This document shows, piece after piece, positions 1 through 9,325 of a DNA stretch of 64,000 bases. Below the pieces are notes generated by a model. It made no database searches. It was not told where the DNA came from and saw only the letters and a program-made list of their open reading frames with translations. The stretch lies in NCBI GenBank assembly GCA_036936605.1, contig JAUPFV010000004.1, positions 125,055,706 to 125,119,705 on the forward strand, read 5' to 3'. The DNA is from Limnanthes douglasii subsp. nivea (lineage: Eukaryota; Streptophyta; Magnoliopsida; Brassicales; Limnanthaceae). Both the position numbers and the translations under genes were made by a program. Numbering within the stretch: the stretch's first letter is position 1; each line of letters begins with the position of its first letter.

Positions 1-541
1 AATAAAGATCTGATAAAATGATAACGAAAACTGATATGCTTGATTCTCGAATGAAATGCTGAATTGTTCGCCAACTGAATTGCTCTATGACTATCATTAT
101 GCAGAACATTCGTCTTCTGTTTGAATCCCAACTCGGTTAACAAACCTTGATGATATATCATCTCTTTACTAGCTTCGGTCACTGCTACATACTCAGCCTC
201 TGTAGTCAATAGAATGAAAATTTTCCGTAACTTTGACATCCAACTAACAACTGAAGTTCCAACAGTAAATATATAACTGGCGGTGCTTTTCCGGTGATCA
301 ACTTCACCTCCAAAATCTGCATCTATGTAGCCTTGTACCTTTAACTCACCCTCATTAAAGTACAAATACTTTTCTGTGGTACCTAGTAGGTACCTCAAAA
401 TCCATTTGACAGCTTCCCAATGAAGTTTCCCTGGATTTGATATAAACCTGCTCGCAACTCCTACTGCATAACTAATGTCTGGTCTCGTACAAACCATCAC
501 ATACATTAAACTCCCAATAGCTGAGACGTAAGGCACCTTAT
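1..541 (-). pseudogene. Copia RNase H domain, open to the window edge
   Basis: Reading the minus strand from about 541 to base 1 gives roughly 180 codons without a stop. It shows copia RNase H landmarks: TRPDISYAVG, then HWEAVKWILRYLLGT, then YIDADFGG, then TTEAEYVAVTEA near the left edge. This domain degrades the RNA strand after reverse transcription and normally ends the copia polyprotein. The C-terminus and the 3' LTR are cut off by the window. The clean frame contrasts with the battered RT upstream, but the domain cannot work in isolation here. Confidence 0.85.
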
Positions 542-545
542 CCAT

Positions 546-1545
546 ACAGTTTTTCTATTCCTCTATCTGAGGGGATTAATCCTTGGATAAACAAAAGTGA
601 CATGCCAATGGTGTATTAGCTGGCTTGGCTTCACCATGTTAAATCTCTGCAAAACATGATCAATGTAACTAACATAACTGTAAAACTAGTGTATGCTTAT
701 CTCTTGTGATTTGCATTCCAAAGATCTTCTTTTACAAACTTTAGCCCTTCATGTCAAATTATTTTGACAATTGATGCTTCAATCTTCCAATATCATCTAT
801 ATCTGAACATGCTACTAACATAATATCAAAATAGAGTAGCAAAATGATATAACTGGACTTACATCTTTTGAAATAGCAACAGTGGTAAGCATTACACTTA
901 TGGAAACTCTCTTTATGGATACAAGTGTCAAATTTCTTGTACCACTGTCTTGGAGCTTCTTTTAGACCATACAAACTTTTTGTGAGTCTGCATACCATGT
1001 TTTCTTTCCCATCTTTTAAGAAACCTTCTGGTGATACATGTATATCTCCTCATCCAAGTCTTTGTGAAAAATGCAGTTTTCGCGTCTAACTGTTCACGAT
1101 AAAGGTCTTCAATGACAACAATACTCAACACTAATCTAATAGTATTGAGCTTCACAACTGGAGCAAAATATCGGTGTAATCAATTCATTTCTTTTGCTGG
1201 AACCCTTTAACAACTAGTCGGACTTTGTATCTCTTAGAGCCATCATGTTCATCTTTCACCCAATACACCCATTTGCTATGTAGTGCATGCTTACCCATTA
1301 GTAATTTAGCTAGTTCCCATGTATCATTTGAGATTAAAGACTTCATATCATTTTTCATGGCAAGCTCCCACTTGCTAGCGTTACTGGTCTGAAAAGCTCC
1401 ATCATAGCATTCAGGCTCCCCTCCACCGGTCAGTAACATATAGTTCAAGTATCTCCTGTTGGTAACATGGGGTCGGGAAGATCTTCTCACAACATGAACT
1501 GCCTCGGTCGGCTGTAGGGTGTCAGACTGTTGTCGATCCATTTGT
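546..1545 (-). pseudogene. Copia reverse transcriptase (broken)
   Basis: The N-terminal RT block at 1185-1541 contains the WELA and KWVYWVK stretches that open the copia RVT_2 domain. After frameshifts the 928-1155 block continues through DAKTAF, the usual catalytic-site neighbourhood. The 759-998 block holds YGLKEAPRQWYKKF followed by YFDIMLVA. The family motif there is YVDDMLVA, so the second aspartate is replaced by isoleucine and catalysis would be lost. At least two frame changes separate the blocks. Identification is firm; exact breakpoints are approximate. Confidence 0.85.
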
Positions 1546-2660
1546 CCAAGTGACTCTCCTTACCGTGGGGTTAATCTCATCGGCTCTATTTCTTGACTAT
1601 CTAAGACTCCCTCGATATCTGCAAATACTAATCCATACAACTTTGAGTCATTTGTTTCGGTTTTATGTATTTCATTGTACATCATTTTTTCATTAAAGAT
1701 CACATATATGCTTTATATTATCGTCATGTTTTCCTCATCCCAAACACGATAACCAAACTCATCTCTGCCATAGCCGATTAGGAAACATTTCTTTGATTTA
1801 GGATCAAGCTTATTCGTGCCTTGATAACTTATATGAACATATATTGTACATCCAAAAACTCTTACATATGATAATTTTATATCCTTACCACTCCATGCCT
1901 CATCGGGTATTCTATGTTCTAAAAGAACCGATGGGCCTCAGTTAACCAAGTAACTCGACGTGTTGGCTGCTTCTGGCCAGAACCGCTTCGGTAAACTAGA
2001 CTGTATACGAATGCTTCTAGCTATTTATATCAACATTTGGTTCATACGTTCGGCAATACCATTGCGATGAGGCATAACTGGCAAGGTTCTCTTCATCCTG
2101 ATCCCGTGCTCATAGCAAAATTTATTGAATTTGGTGTTCTCATTTTCACCACTATCATCGGTTCTCAAATATTTAATCTTCAAACCTATCTCATTCTCAA
2201 CCATATATTTCGATCTTCTAAAAAAATCAAACACTTCAGATTTATGCTTTAGAAAATAAACCCATACCTTTCGAGAATGATCCTCGATAAAGGTCACGAA
2301 ATAATATTTTCTTCCTATAGATGAAACAATTGTTGGCCCTCAAACGTCAGAGTGAACAAGCTTCAGCCTTTCTTTCTTTGAGGTTCTGCCGCTCGTCTGA
2401 ATACTAACCCTTTTTTGTATTCCAAGTATGAAATCTTGAAAAATGTCTACATTGACTGACTTAAGACCTAGTAGCTTCCCCTTTAAGTATATTATTTTCA
2501 TACCCTTCTCACTCATGTGGCGAAGGCTTTGGTGCCACACATTTGGGTTTTTGTTTCTTACTGCTATTGCAATTGAACAACTCATCTCTGCTGTCTTGTA
2601 AAGAGTACCATTTTTTTTCTGCGAGAATTCGTCATTGCTCCCTTTGAAATCTTCCAACTA
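1546..2660 (-). pseudogene. Copia GAG-pre-integrase and integrase (broken)
   Basis: 2340-2657 carries the pre-integrase zinc region (NVWHQSLRHMSEKGMK). 2025-2297 carries the catalytic core: IEDHSRKVWVYFLK (family IDD-x-SRK, one D now E), then LRTDDSGEN (family LRTDNGGE, D kept), then RNGIAERMNQ (E kept). Downstream, about 1750-2010, the C-terminal part reads through KRFWPEA and YVRVFGCTIYVH to CFLIGYG with an internal stop. Integrase inserts the cDNA copy into the genome. Frame changes between blocks make it non-functional. Confidence 0.85.
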
Positions 2661-3597
2661 CCATCATAGATGATCATTTTATACCTTCACTAGGCAACTA
2701 ACTTATTGAAATTAAGTTATTTCTCAGATCGGGGATATTCCTGACATCTTTCAGTTACGAGATAGACCCATTCAAATTAATCTTTACGGTACCTTTACCA
2801 ATAATATCAAAAGTTTGATCATCACCAAGATATACTTTTCCAAGGTTATGAGGGATATACCTACCAGAGTCTAACACCCAAGACTCTTCCTTGATTTCTA
2901 AGGAGCATATTAACGCATCGTCTCATTCTGAAGTGATATTTGCCTCTGTCTTCTTCTCCTGGTCCATTGGTTCTCTCTTGCACTGAAATTTATAGTGTCT
3001 GATCTTCCCACTATTCCAACACTCGAATTCCAACCCCTGGGAATTTTTAGGATTCCTAGACTTTTACCTACAACCTCTTGATTTGCCTCTATAGTTCAAT
3101 TTATTGCGTCCATATCCTCTGGTTGAATTTCTTCCTCTCGACTCTGTATGTAAGACTGAGGAGATTGATGACTCATATAATTCTCTCATTCGAATCTCTT
3201 CACTGAGAACTAGGTCACAAACATCATCGAATTTGAACTTATTGCTTCTTGATGAGCTACTCACCGTCATGGCAATAAAATTCCAACTATCTGGTAGTGA
3301 AGACAAGAGTATCAGTGCTCGTATTTATTCATCAAAATCAATTTCAACTGAAATCAACTGGGTTGTGATTGTAATTAGTTCATGGAAGTGTTGAGCTACT
3401 GACGCCCCTTCCGTCATTCGTAAATTGAATACACGCCTCATCAAGTGAACTTTGTTAGACACCGATGGCTTCTCATACATAATGAAGAGATCCTTCATAA
3501 GACCCTTTGTGGTTGTTTCCTTTATGATGTCAAAATAAACATTGCGGGATAGCTCCAAGAGCTTGTCTGTAAAAAATGGTCCATTCTTCATCTTTTA
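2661..3597 (-). pseudogene. Copia gag and protease (broken)
   Basis: 3325-3591 encodes a UBN2-type gag segment (LMRRVFNLRMTEGASV, HFHELITITTQL). 3064-3306 continues with SLPDSWNFIAMTVSSS and an Arg/Gly-rich tail just before the expected CCHC knuckle. A protease frame around 2700-2890 reads WVLDSG, so the catalytic D-S-G is kept, and continues DDQTFDIIGKGTVKI. Gag forms the virus-like particle and the protease matures the polyprotein. Several stops and shifts separate the pieces. The gag start lies only about 50 bp from the gypsy insertion point. Confidence 0.8.
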
Positions 3598-3646
3598 TAC
3601 TCTCTCGTTTTTTCTCTGAGAGAGGTTGATAGAGTTTTTTCTGGTA

Positions 3647-3651
3647 TAGAT
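3647..3651 (+). repeat. Target-site duplication TAGAT, left
   Basis: TAGAT lies directly before the 5' LTR and an identical TAGAT starts at 13097 directly after the 3' LTR. Five bases is the normal duplication for Ty3/gypsy integrase. It shows that the two LTRs belong to one insertion. Confidence 0.85.
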
Positions 3652-4010
3652 TTATGAGCTCACTATGGGAACCGGACAGGGGAAATTTGGACAAAAACTA
3701 CCCAGTGAACCATCCGAACAAGACTAATGTATTAAAAACTAAATCACATCATGACTAAGCTAAATACCTACCTGCTTAAAAGCCAGTGGGTCATTGAACT
3801 CGACCCGAATTCATAAGTATGACCCGAAAGCCCATGTGGCCCATAATTAAGGGTATAAATACCCAACCACTTTCATTAATGAGGGTAATGAACATTAAAT
3901 ACAACTAGACAGCTCAAATCTCTCACTACAAACTATTTAAGCATTAAATACCCTTGAAAGATCACAAAACTTTAGACAAAATTACCCTCAGTTGAAAATT
4001 ATCCACACCA
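3652..4010 (+). repeat. Gypsy copy 1, 5' LTR
   Basis: It matches 12721-13096 end to end except for about 13 substitutions and a 17-bp deletion just after the seventh base. It begins TTATGAG where the 3' LTR begins TGATGAG, so the terminal TG is mutated to TT. It ends CCACACCA. With the 17 bp restored its length would be 376, the same as the 3' LTR. The TATA box at 3854-3860 sits inside the inverted repeat GGGTAT-AA-ATACCC, which is also present in the LTRs at 12938 and 41486. Confidence 0.9.
3854..3860 (+). promoter_or_regulatory. TATA box of the gypsy 5' LTR
   Basis: TATAAAT within GGGTATAAATACCC. The same 14-mer is found in the 3' LTR of this copy (12937-12950) and in copy 2 (41485-41498), and nearly so in copy 3. 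It would drive the genomic and gag-pol transcript. Confidence 0.65.
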
Positions 4011-4012
4011 AA

Positions 4013-4030
4013 TTGGCGACCACAGTGGGA
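4013..4030 (+). promoter_or_regulatory. Primer-binding site of gypsy copy 1
   Basis: TTGGCGACCACAGTGGGA starts two bases after the LTR end. The TGG start pairs with the CCA end of a tRNA. Copy 3 has the equivalent TTGGCGACCGCAATAGGA beside its LTR. The exact priming tRNA was not determined. Confidence 0.7.
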
Positions 4031-4081
4031 GGAGAAGGTACCTGAACCTAGCATTCAAAACATCAAGAAAAATCAGTTCGG

Positions 4082-5719
4082 ATGAATCCGGACGTGCAAG
4101 AAGTGCCACCAGCTTTGGCAGAAGTGGTGGGGGAAAATAATGAATATACGATTAAGGAGCGAGATAGGTTGAAGGTTGATATAGAAGCTTCGAGGGCTGC
4201 CAAGAGGGCAGAGATGGGCACAAAAGAGAAGTCTAAAGAGTCAGCAACTCATCATACTGACAATCCAAGAGATCATGAACCATCAAAGACCCATGTGAGT
4301 GCAAAAAATACTCATGCTAGCTCAAAAAAGTCTCACCGGTCTAAACCGGTGGAGCGCTCAGATTCTGACTGAGAATCTTATAGTAGCTCCGCAAATGAAA
4401 ATGGAGTTGAAGAGTCCTTGTCCTCCAGCAGCGATGAAAGCCTATCTAAAAAGAAACAAAAGTTGGTCGAAAAGTACTCAAGAAAAAGGGACAGGCATGG
4501 AAGGTTGCAGAGGCATCTGGGTAAAAGATCGTATCACATTCATAGTCATGGTCGGAGACACGTAGACCGCTTGTTAATGGATCCTTTTTCCTTCCATGAT
4601 GAGCCAGGTATCTTTGCAACTCCTAACGAAGATACTGTATTCAGTCGTGGCTGGAATTGGAGACAATCTCCATTGTCCTCCAAGATACTTTCCGGAAACC
4701 TTCCTAAGAAGTTTGACAGTACAAAAATGGAAACATATGATGGCAGTAAAGACCCGGATAACCACTTGGAACAATTCAAAAATTTAATGATGAATTTTGA
4801 TGATGACGAAAAATTACTTTGTAGAGCATTCTCCCAATCTTTTACAGGGAGTGCCCTGAAATGGTACAATAGTTTGCCACAGGGCTGCATTAGAAATTTT
4901 GACACTTTTTGGGTGGCTTTTCGGAGCCAGTTTGTTGGAAGTAAGGAAGTAAATGGCAATTGAGACACAATTATCCATTGTGCCCAAGAACCAAACGAAT
5001 CCTTAAAAGAATACATAAGTAGTTTTTTAAATACCACGAATGCATTGGCTGATTGCTTTGAACAAGTAGCAATAGCTTCTCTGAGGCAGAGCTTGAACCC
5101 TGGAAACTTGGCTGGTTCAGTAACCAGGAAGAAGGTCATGACATGAAGAGGTCTACTGAATCAGGGTGGTAAACAGATTAATTTGGATGAAACTAGGAAA
5201 ACCAGGGTACACATACAGGTGAAGTCTGCTCCTGCTGCACCAAATCAAAACCAGAACCAGTCCGGGAACAAGGCCAAGGAAGCCGGACAGGGTCATAACA
5301 GAGCTAAATCTCAATCTCATCCAGTTGTACCAGCCCAGAGCCAGCAGTCTAAAAATAAGCGGGGGCCTTGGGTTCAACCAGAGTGGTTTGCTGAGTTGAA
5401 ACAAAAGATAGCCACCATTTATGACAAAATAAATGACGAAATACACTACAGAAGGCCGGCTGCATTGCAATCTCCTAGGGAGAGCTGTAATAATTGTTTA
5501 TGCCAGTATCACCATCATATTGGCCATACCACTGAGGATTGTATTGCGTTGAAAGAAGAAGTACATAATTTGATTGAAAGAGGAAAGTTGGGAGCGTATG
5601 TTAAAAGAATAAGTGGAAATAGGCCTGATAATACTCATCGGGCTGGTCCAAACAATGTAGGCACATCGGCTCTGGATGGGGCTATGGTAGTAATCGAAAG
5701 GTTTGATGTAGAGTCATAA
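4082..5719 (+). pseudogene. Gypsy copy 1 gag (in-frame stops)
   Basis: The start at 4082 is the first ATG after the primer site and opens with MNPDVQEV, matched by MDPNKQAI in copy 3. Residues about 1-160 are charged and serine-rich. The retrotransposon-gag fold (PF03732-like) follows at about 4690-4960, with YDGSKDPDNHLEQF and FTGSALKWYNSLPQG. A glutamine/asparagine-rich linker comes next (5230-5340). A Tat-type zinc knuckle is at about 5500-5550 (CQYHHHIGHTTEDC). The frame stays constant throughout, but stops occur at 4370 (TGA), 4961 (TGA), 5144 (TGA) and 5717 (TAA). Gag would form the particle and bind RNA. The copy is dead, but its domain content is clear. Confidence 0.9.
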
Positions 5720-6448
5720 TATTTAGATCCTGATCCAACCCGGAATAAGGTGGGTGTTATCACAGAGCATTGCAGGATGGTGTCCGCCCTAATTAGATTT
5801 TTTGAGTCACTTACAATATTCGGGGAAAACACCATGACTGCACCAACTGCTTCTTCGAGAAAGAGGCACGTTCATACTTTAACTACCCAACTGGAAGGAG
5901 GCACGACTTCCTATCAATCACAGATTCCATTTCCCTTTATTGTTTTCGATGAGGATGACTTGAGGGATATTGTTGGTCCTCATGAAGATGATGTTGTCAT
6001 AGGAGCATCCATTGGGGGCAATGACATAAGACGAATTTTGGTGGACACCAGAAGTTCAGCTAATATTCTCTTTTTAACTTCCTACAAAAAAATGAAGAAT
6101 CCAGTAGTAATTCAACGTTCGAACAGGTCAATTGTGTGTTTCACTGGAAGCTCAGCACACGTGATCGGGGAATTCGAAGTAGAGGTTTTGTTGGGCAAAG
6201 GCCCTTTTAAAAAGATGGTTAGAATACTTTTTATTGTGGTGGATTGTCCCACTTGTTATAATGTCATTCTGGGAAGATCTTGGCTCTCCAGGATGCATGT
6301 TGTGGCTTCAACAGTCCACCAATGTTTGAAGTATGTTGTGCAAGGACAAGTGGGAGTTGTTCGAAGCAGCCAAAAGGTAGCAAGAGAGTGTTATTTTACA
6401 ACACTGGCCCCTCAGACGTTGGGGGCAGTCTGGATCAATGAGGAATAA
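5720..6448 (+). pseudogene. Gypsy copy 1 aspartic protease (active site altered)
   Basis: It lies in the same frame as gag, so gag-pro-pol was a single ORF. The protease core reads IRRILVDTRSSANILF. Tat proteases have VDTGSSANIL, so the catalytic D-T-G is now D-T-R. The second half is recognisable as YNVILGRSWLSRM at about 6260-6300 (family YNxILGRPWL). The protease would cut the polyprotein. Loss of the glycine at the active-site turn should inactivate it. The frame ends with TAA at 6446. Confidence 0.88.
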
Positions 6449-8022
6449 CAGCTTGAGGGGCCCTCTGGGGGAGAGGGTGAAATTGATGACCCTAGAGAGA
6501 CCCCAGGTGTTTTAATACCAATTAAGGAAGTTGAAACTCACTCTCTGGCTCAAGGAAAAAGTGTCAAGATAGGATCCAAGATAACATCAGAATTGAAGGG
6601 TAAAATATTAGATTTCTTGAAAGACCGTCATCATGTCTTTGCTTGGTGAAATGCTGATGTAACCGGGGTACCAGTAGACATTATATCACACCAATTATCC
6701 ATCCGGAGGGACATATCACCTATTGTTCAAAAGAGGAGATCGTTTTCTAAGGAAAAGGCTGATGTCATAGTTCAAGAGGTTGACCAGCTTACTCAAATGG
6801 GGCACATAAGGGAATCTCAATACCCTTTATGGACATCCAATCCGGTGTTGGTAAAAAATAAAAATGGTAAGTGGCGTATGTGTATCGATTTCACAGATCT
6901 CAACAGAGCTTGCCCAAAAGATTTATATTCGGTCCTCCAAATTGATCAGTTGGTGGACTTCACATCTGGAAACAAGCTGTTGTCCTTTATGGATGCCTTC
7001 TCCGGGTATAATCAGATTCAAGTAGATCTGAATGATCAAGAACATACTACATTTGTTACTGATAGGGGCCTCCATTGTTACAAGGTGATGCCGTTCGGGT
7101 TGAAAAATGTTGGGGCTACTTATCAGAGGTTGGTGAACAAGGCTTTTGCTGATCAGATTGGAAAAAACATGGAAGTTTACATCTATGACATGATGGTAAA
7201 AAGTGTGGTCGAAGAACTACACTTGGCAGATCTCCAGGAAACGTTTGCCAACTTGGTGAAAGTAAATTTAAAATTGAACCTAGAAAAGTGTGTCTTTGGA
7301 GTGCAGTCCAGGAAATTCTTGGGGTATGTGATAAGTAAGAAAGGGATACAGCCTGATCCAGACCAACTTAATGCTTTACTACAAATGGAGCCTCCTCGGA
7401 ATATAAAAGAAGTACAACGATTGACTGGGAGACTGTCTGCACTAAACCGTTTTATTTCAAGGTCTTCGGACAGGTGCGCCCCATTTTTTCAAACTTTGAA
7501 AGGTGCAAAAGACTTTAACTGGTCTCCACAGTTTGATGAGGCCTTCGATGAGATTAAAATGCACTTGTCTTCTCCCAAGACTTTGTTTAAACCTGTTGAT
7601 GGAGATACCATCTATGTGTATTTAGCAGTTTCTTATTGTGCTATAAGTGCAGTATTGGTAAGAGAGGTGGATAATTACCCTCGTCCGGTGTACTATATCA
7701 GCAAAAGCTTGATAGATGCAGAAAAACGGTATTTGAAGCTTGAAAATTTAGCACTAGCCCTCGTGATTGCTGTGAGGAAAATGAGGCCCTATTTTTAGGC
7801 TCATTCTATCATTGTCCGGACTTCTTTTCCCTTAAAAAATGTTCTTCAAAAGGCATACATTTCAAGTAGAATGACCAAGTGTTCAGTAGAGCTGGGAGAC
7901 TACGATATTGATTTTGCCCCTCGAACAGCAGTCAAAGCCCAAACTGTGGTTGATTTCTTAGTTGAATTCCATTCAGACAGGGATACTAAGCAAGCAACCG
8001 ATTTAAAAGATAAAAATGTATA
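6449..8022 (+). pseudogene. Gypsy copy 1 reverse transcriptase and RNase H (broken)
   Basis: A linker (6449-6790) with a TGA at 6647 leads into the RT. Landmarks are NPVLVKNKNGKWRMCIDFTD, then LSFMDAFSGYNQIQV (catalytic D kept), then MPFGLKNVGATYQRLVN. The active-site motif reads YIYDMMVKS where the family has YVDDMLVKS, so the first aspartate of the DD pair is tyrosine. The RNase H part runs from FNWSPQFDEAFDEIK to PVYYISKSLIDAEKRYLKLE. Stops at 7797 (TAG) and 8021 (TAG) interrupt it. The RT cannot be active. Confidence 0.9.
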
Positions 8023-8262
8023 GGTTATCCGAACTGATGGTGGATCAAGTACCATGGGTTGTGGTGTTGGGATATGTTTAACTTCTCCGTACGGCGACAG
8101 GATGTACCATGCTATATGTTTTGCCTTCAGGGCTTCCAATAATGAGTCCGAATATGAAGCTGCTATAGCTACAGACAATGGGTCACAATTCGACAATAAG
8201 GAAATGGAGAATTTCTGCGCCTCTAGAGGCATCCAACACTGCTTCTCTTCTCCTTTCCACTT
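8023..8262 (+). pseudogene. Deletion fusion of ancestral RNase H to integrase core, gypsy copy 1
   Basis: The frame starts as the extra aRNH domain typical of Tat elements: VIRTDGGSSTMGCGVGI, then YHAICFAFRASNNESEYEAA. At about 8169 it switches within one frame to the integrase core (TDNGSQFDNKEMENFCASRG, then QHCFSSPFH). The rest of aRNH, the HHCC zinc domain and the first catalytic aspartate of integrase are missing, judged to be about 1 kb by comparison with the usual domain lengths. The fusion is in frame, so it is a deletion, not a frameshift artefact. Confidence 0.85.
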
Positions 8263-8817
8263 CAAGTTGAAGTGGCTAACAGGACCATCTTGTCTGGTCT
8301 TAAAAATAATTTAGAGGGAGCTGCTGGAAAATGGCCGAGTTATCTACAAGAAGTATTATGGGCCTACATGACCACTCCCGGGGCTGCAACACAAGAATCT
8401 CCCTTTGCCTTAGTATATGGGATGGATGCCACAGCTCCTATAGAGGCTATTCTTCCTTCATTTCGAATTCATAATTTTTCCGAGCACGCTAACGAAGTGG
8501 CAGTCAGAGGCCAGCTTGATTTTATGGAAGAAAGAAGAGTTAAGGCTCACCTCAGAGCCACACATTATCAAGGTCTGATGAGAAGCAGGTTTGCTTCTAA
8601 AATTAAGAGAATGGATTTTCAACCAGGGGATAAAGTATTGAGGAAAGGCTTCCTACATACCAAGGAGAGACAGTGCGGCAAGTTAGCTCTAACTTGGGAA
8701 GGACCCTATGTGGTCAGTGAAACGCTTAAGCCTGGGACATACTAGCTCCAAGATAAGGATGGAAGGATTTTGAATCACCCCTGGAACATTGAGCACCTCC
8801 GGTTGTACTTGGAATGA
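8263..8817 (+). pseudogene. Gypsy copy 1 integrase C-terminal part
   Basis: A small frame change at about 8262-8272 precedes ANRTILSGLKNNLEGAAGKW, the end of the integrase core (the E of the DDE triad would lie in the damaged joint). It continues through WAYMTTPGAATQESPFALVYG, typical of Tat integrases, and a basic C-terminal domain with FQPGDKVLRKGF and LTWEGPYVV. A TAG at 8743 interrupts it. The natural end is HLRLYLE followed by TGA at 8815. The same tail is found in copy 2 at 36938-37347. Confidence 0.88.
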
Positions 8818-9325
8818 AAACTATGTAAATATTTACTTGTTTAAAAGTTCATGTAAATATTTGGGGGCATACTCTTTCCTACCCTGGTGGCGCGGGGAGG
8901 TTTTAATGAGGTGTCCGGGCTTTTTTATAAAATTTGATGCATTCTTAAAAGATTCGGAATGTTTCAATTAATAGTTTTCTTTGAAATTTTTTATCGATGG
9001 TAGACCAGATTGAATTGGTGGAGTGATGGCTACTTAAACATTTGTCATCGGAGAATTTAAACACTCTCACTTTAAAATACTTGTAAAATAACTAAGGGTT
9101 GTTTAAATATTAGCCACCAAAGTTGAAAAACTATGAAACAATGCAAGAGTTGTGTAAAATAAAACTACCCATTAAGATATACGAAATGCCTTGGTCATCC
9201 AAGGACTTTGAATTTTCAAAACAGAAAGGTTTAACCGCACAAGGGCCTGACATGGTTACAAAAAATGCCTTGGCCATCCAAGGACTTTGGTTCAATCACA
9301 AAAAATTAAAAAGATAGTTGATACT
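8818..9325. other. Gap between convergent gag-pol and antisense gene, with two hairpins
   Basis: There is no credible ORF. It holds a conserved 3'-UTR-like block (8865-8920) containing CCCTGGTGGCGCGGGGAGG, also found in copy 2 near 37400-37440. It also holds two hairpin motifs, 9189-9204 (CCTTGG-TCAT-CCAAGG) and 9268-9283 (CCTTGG-CCAT-CCAAGG), each followed by ACTTT. Copy 2 has the equivalent pair. This is where the two convergent transcripts of the element would end. Confidence 0.6.

Larger units (their letters stand above)
1..3651 (-). mobile_element. Ty1/copia retrotransposon, 3' part (internal region, runs off left edge)
   Basis: On the minus strand the domains follow copia order: gag (about 3.6-3.06 kb), protease (about 2.87 kb), GAG-pre-integrase, integrase, reverse transcriptase, RNase H (to base 1). 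Integrase before RT is diagnostic of copia. The coding frame is broken by stops and shifts, so this copy is dead. The 3' LTR lies outside the window. Its leader, primer site and probable 5' LTR reappear at 13097-13960, because a gypsy element has inserted into the leader (TAGAT duplication at 3647-3651 and 13097-13101). Confidence 0.9.

Noticed and set aside
4546..5139. 197-residue minus-strand open frame over the gypsy gag
   Set aside because: It is the reverse strand of the gag core, is not preserved in copy 3, and matches no family. It is a shadow frame.
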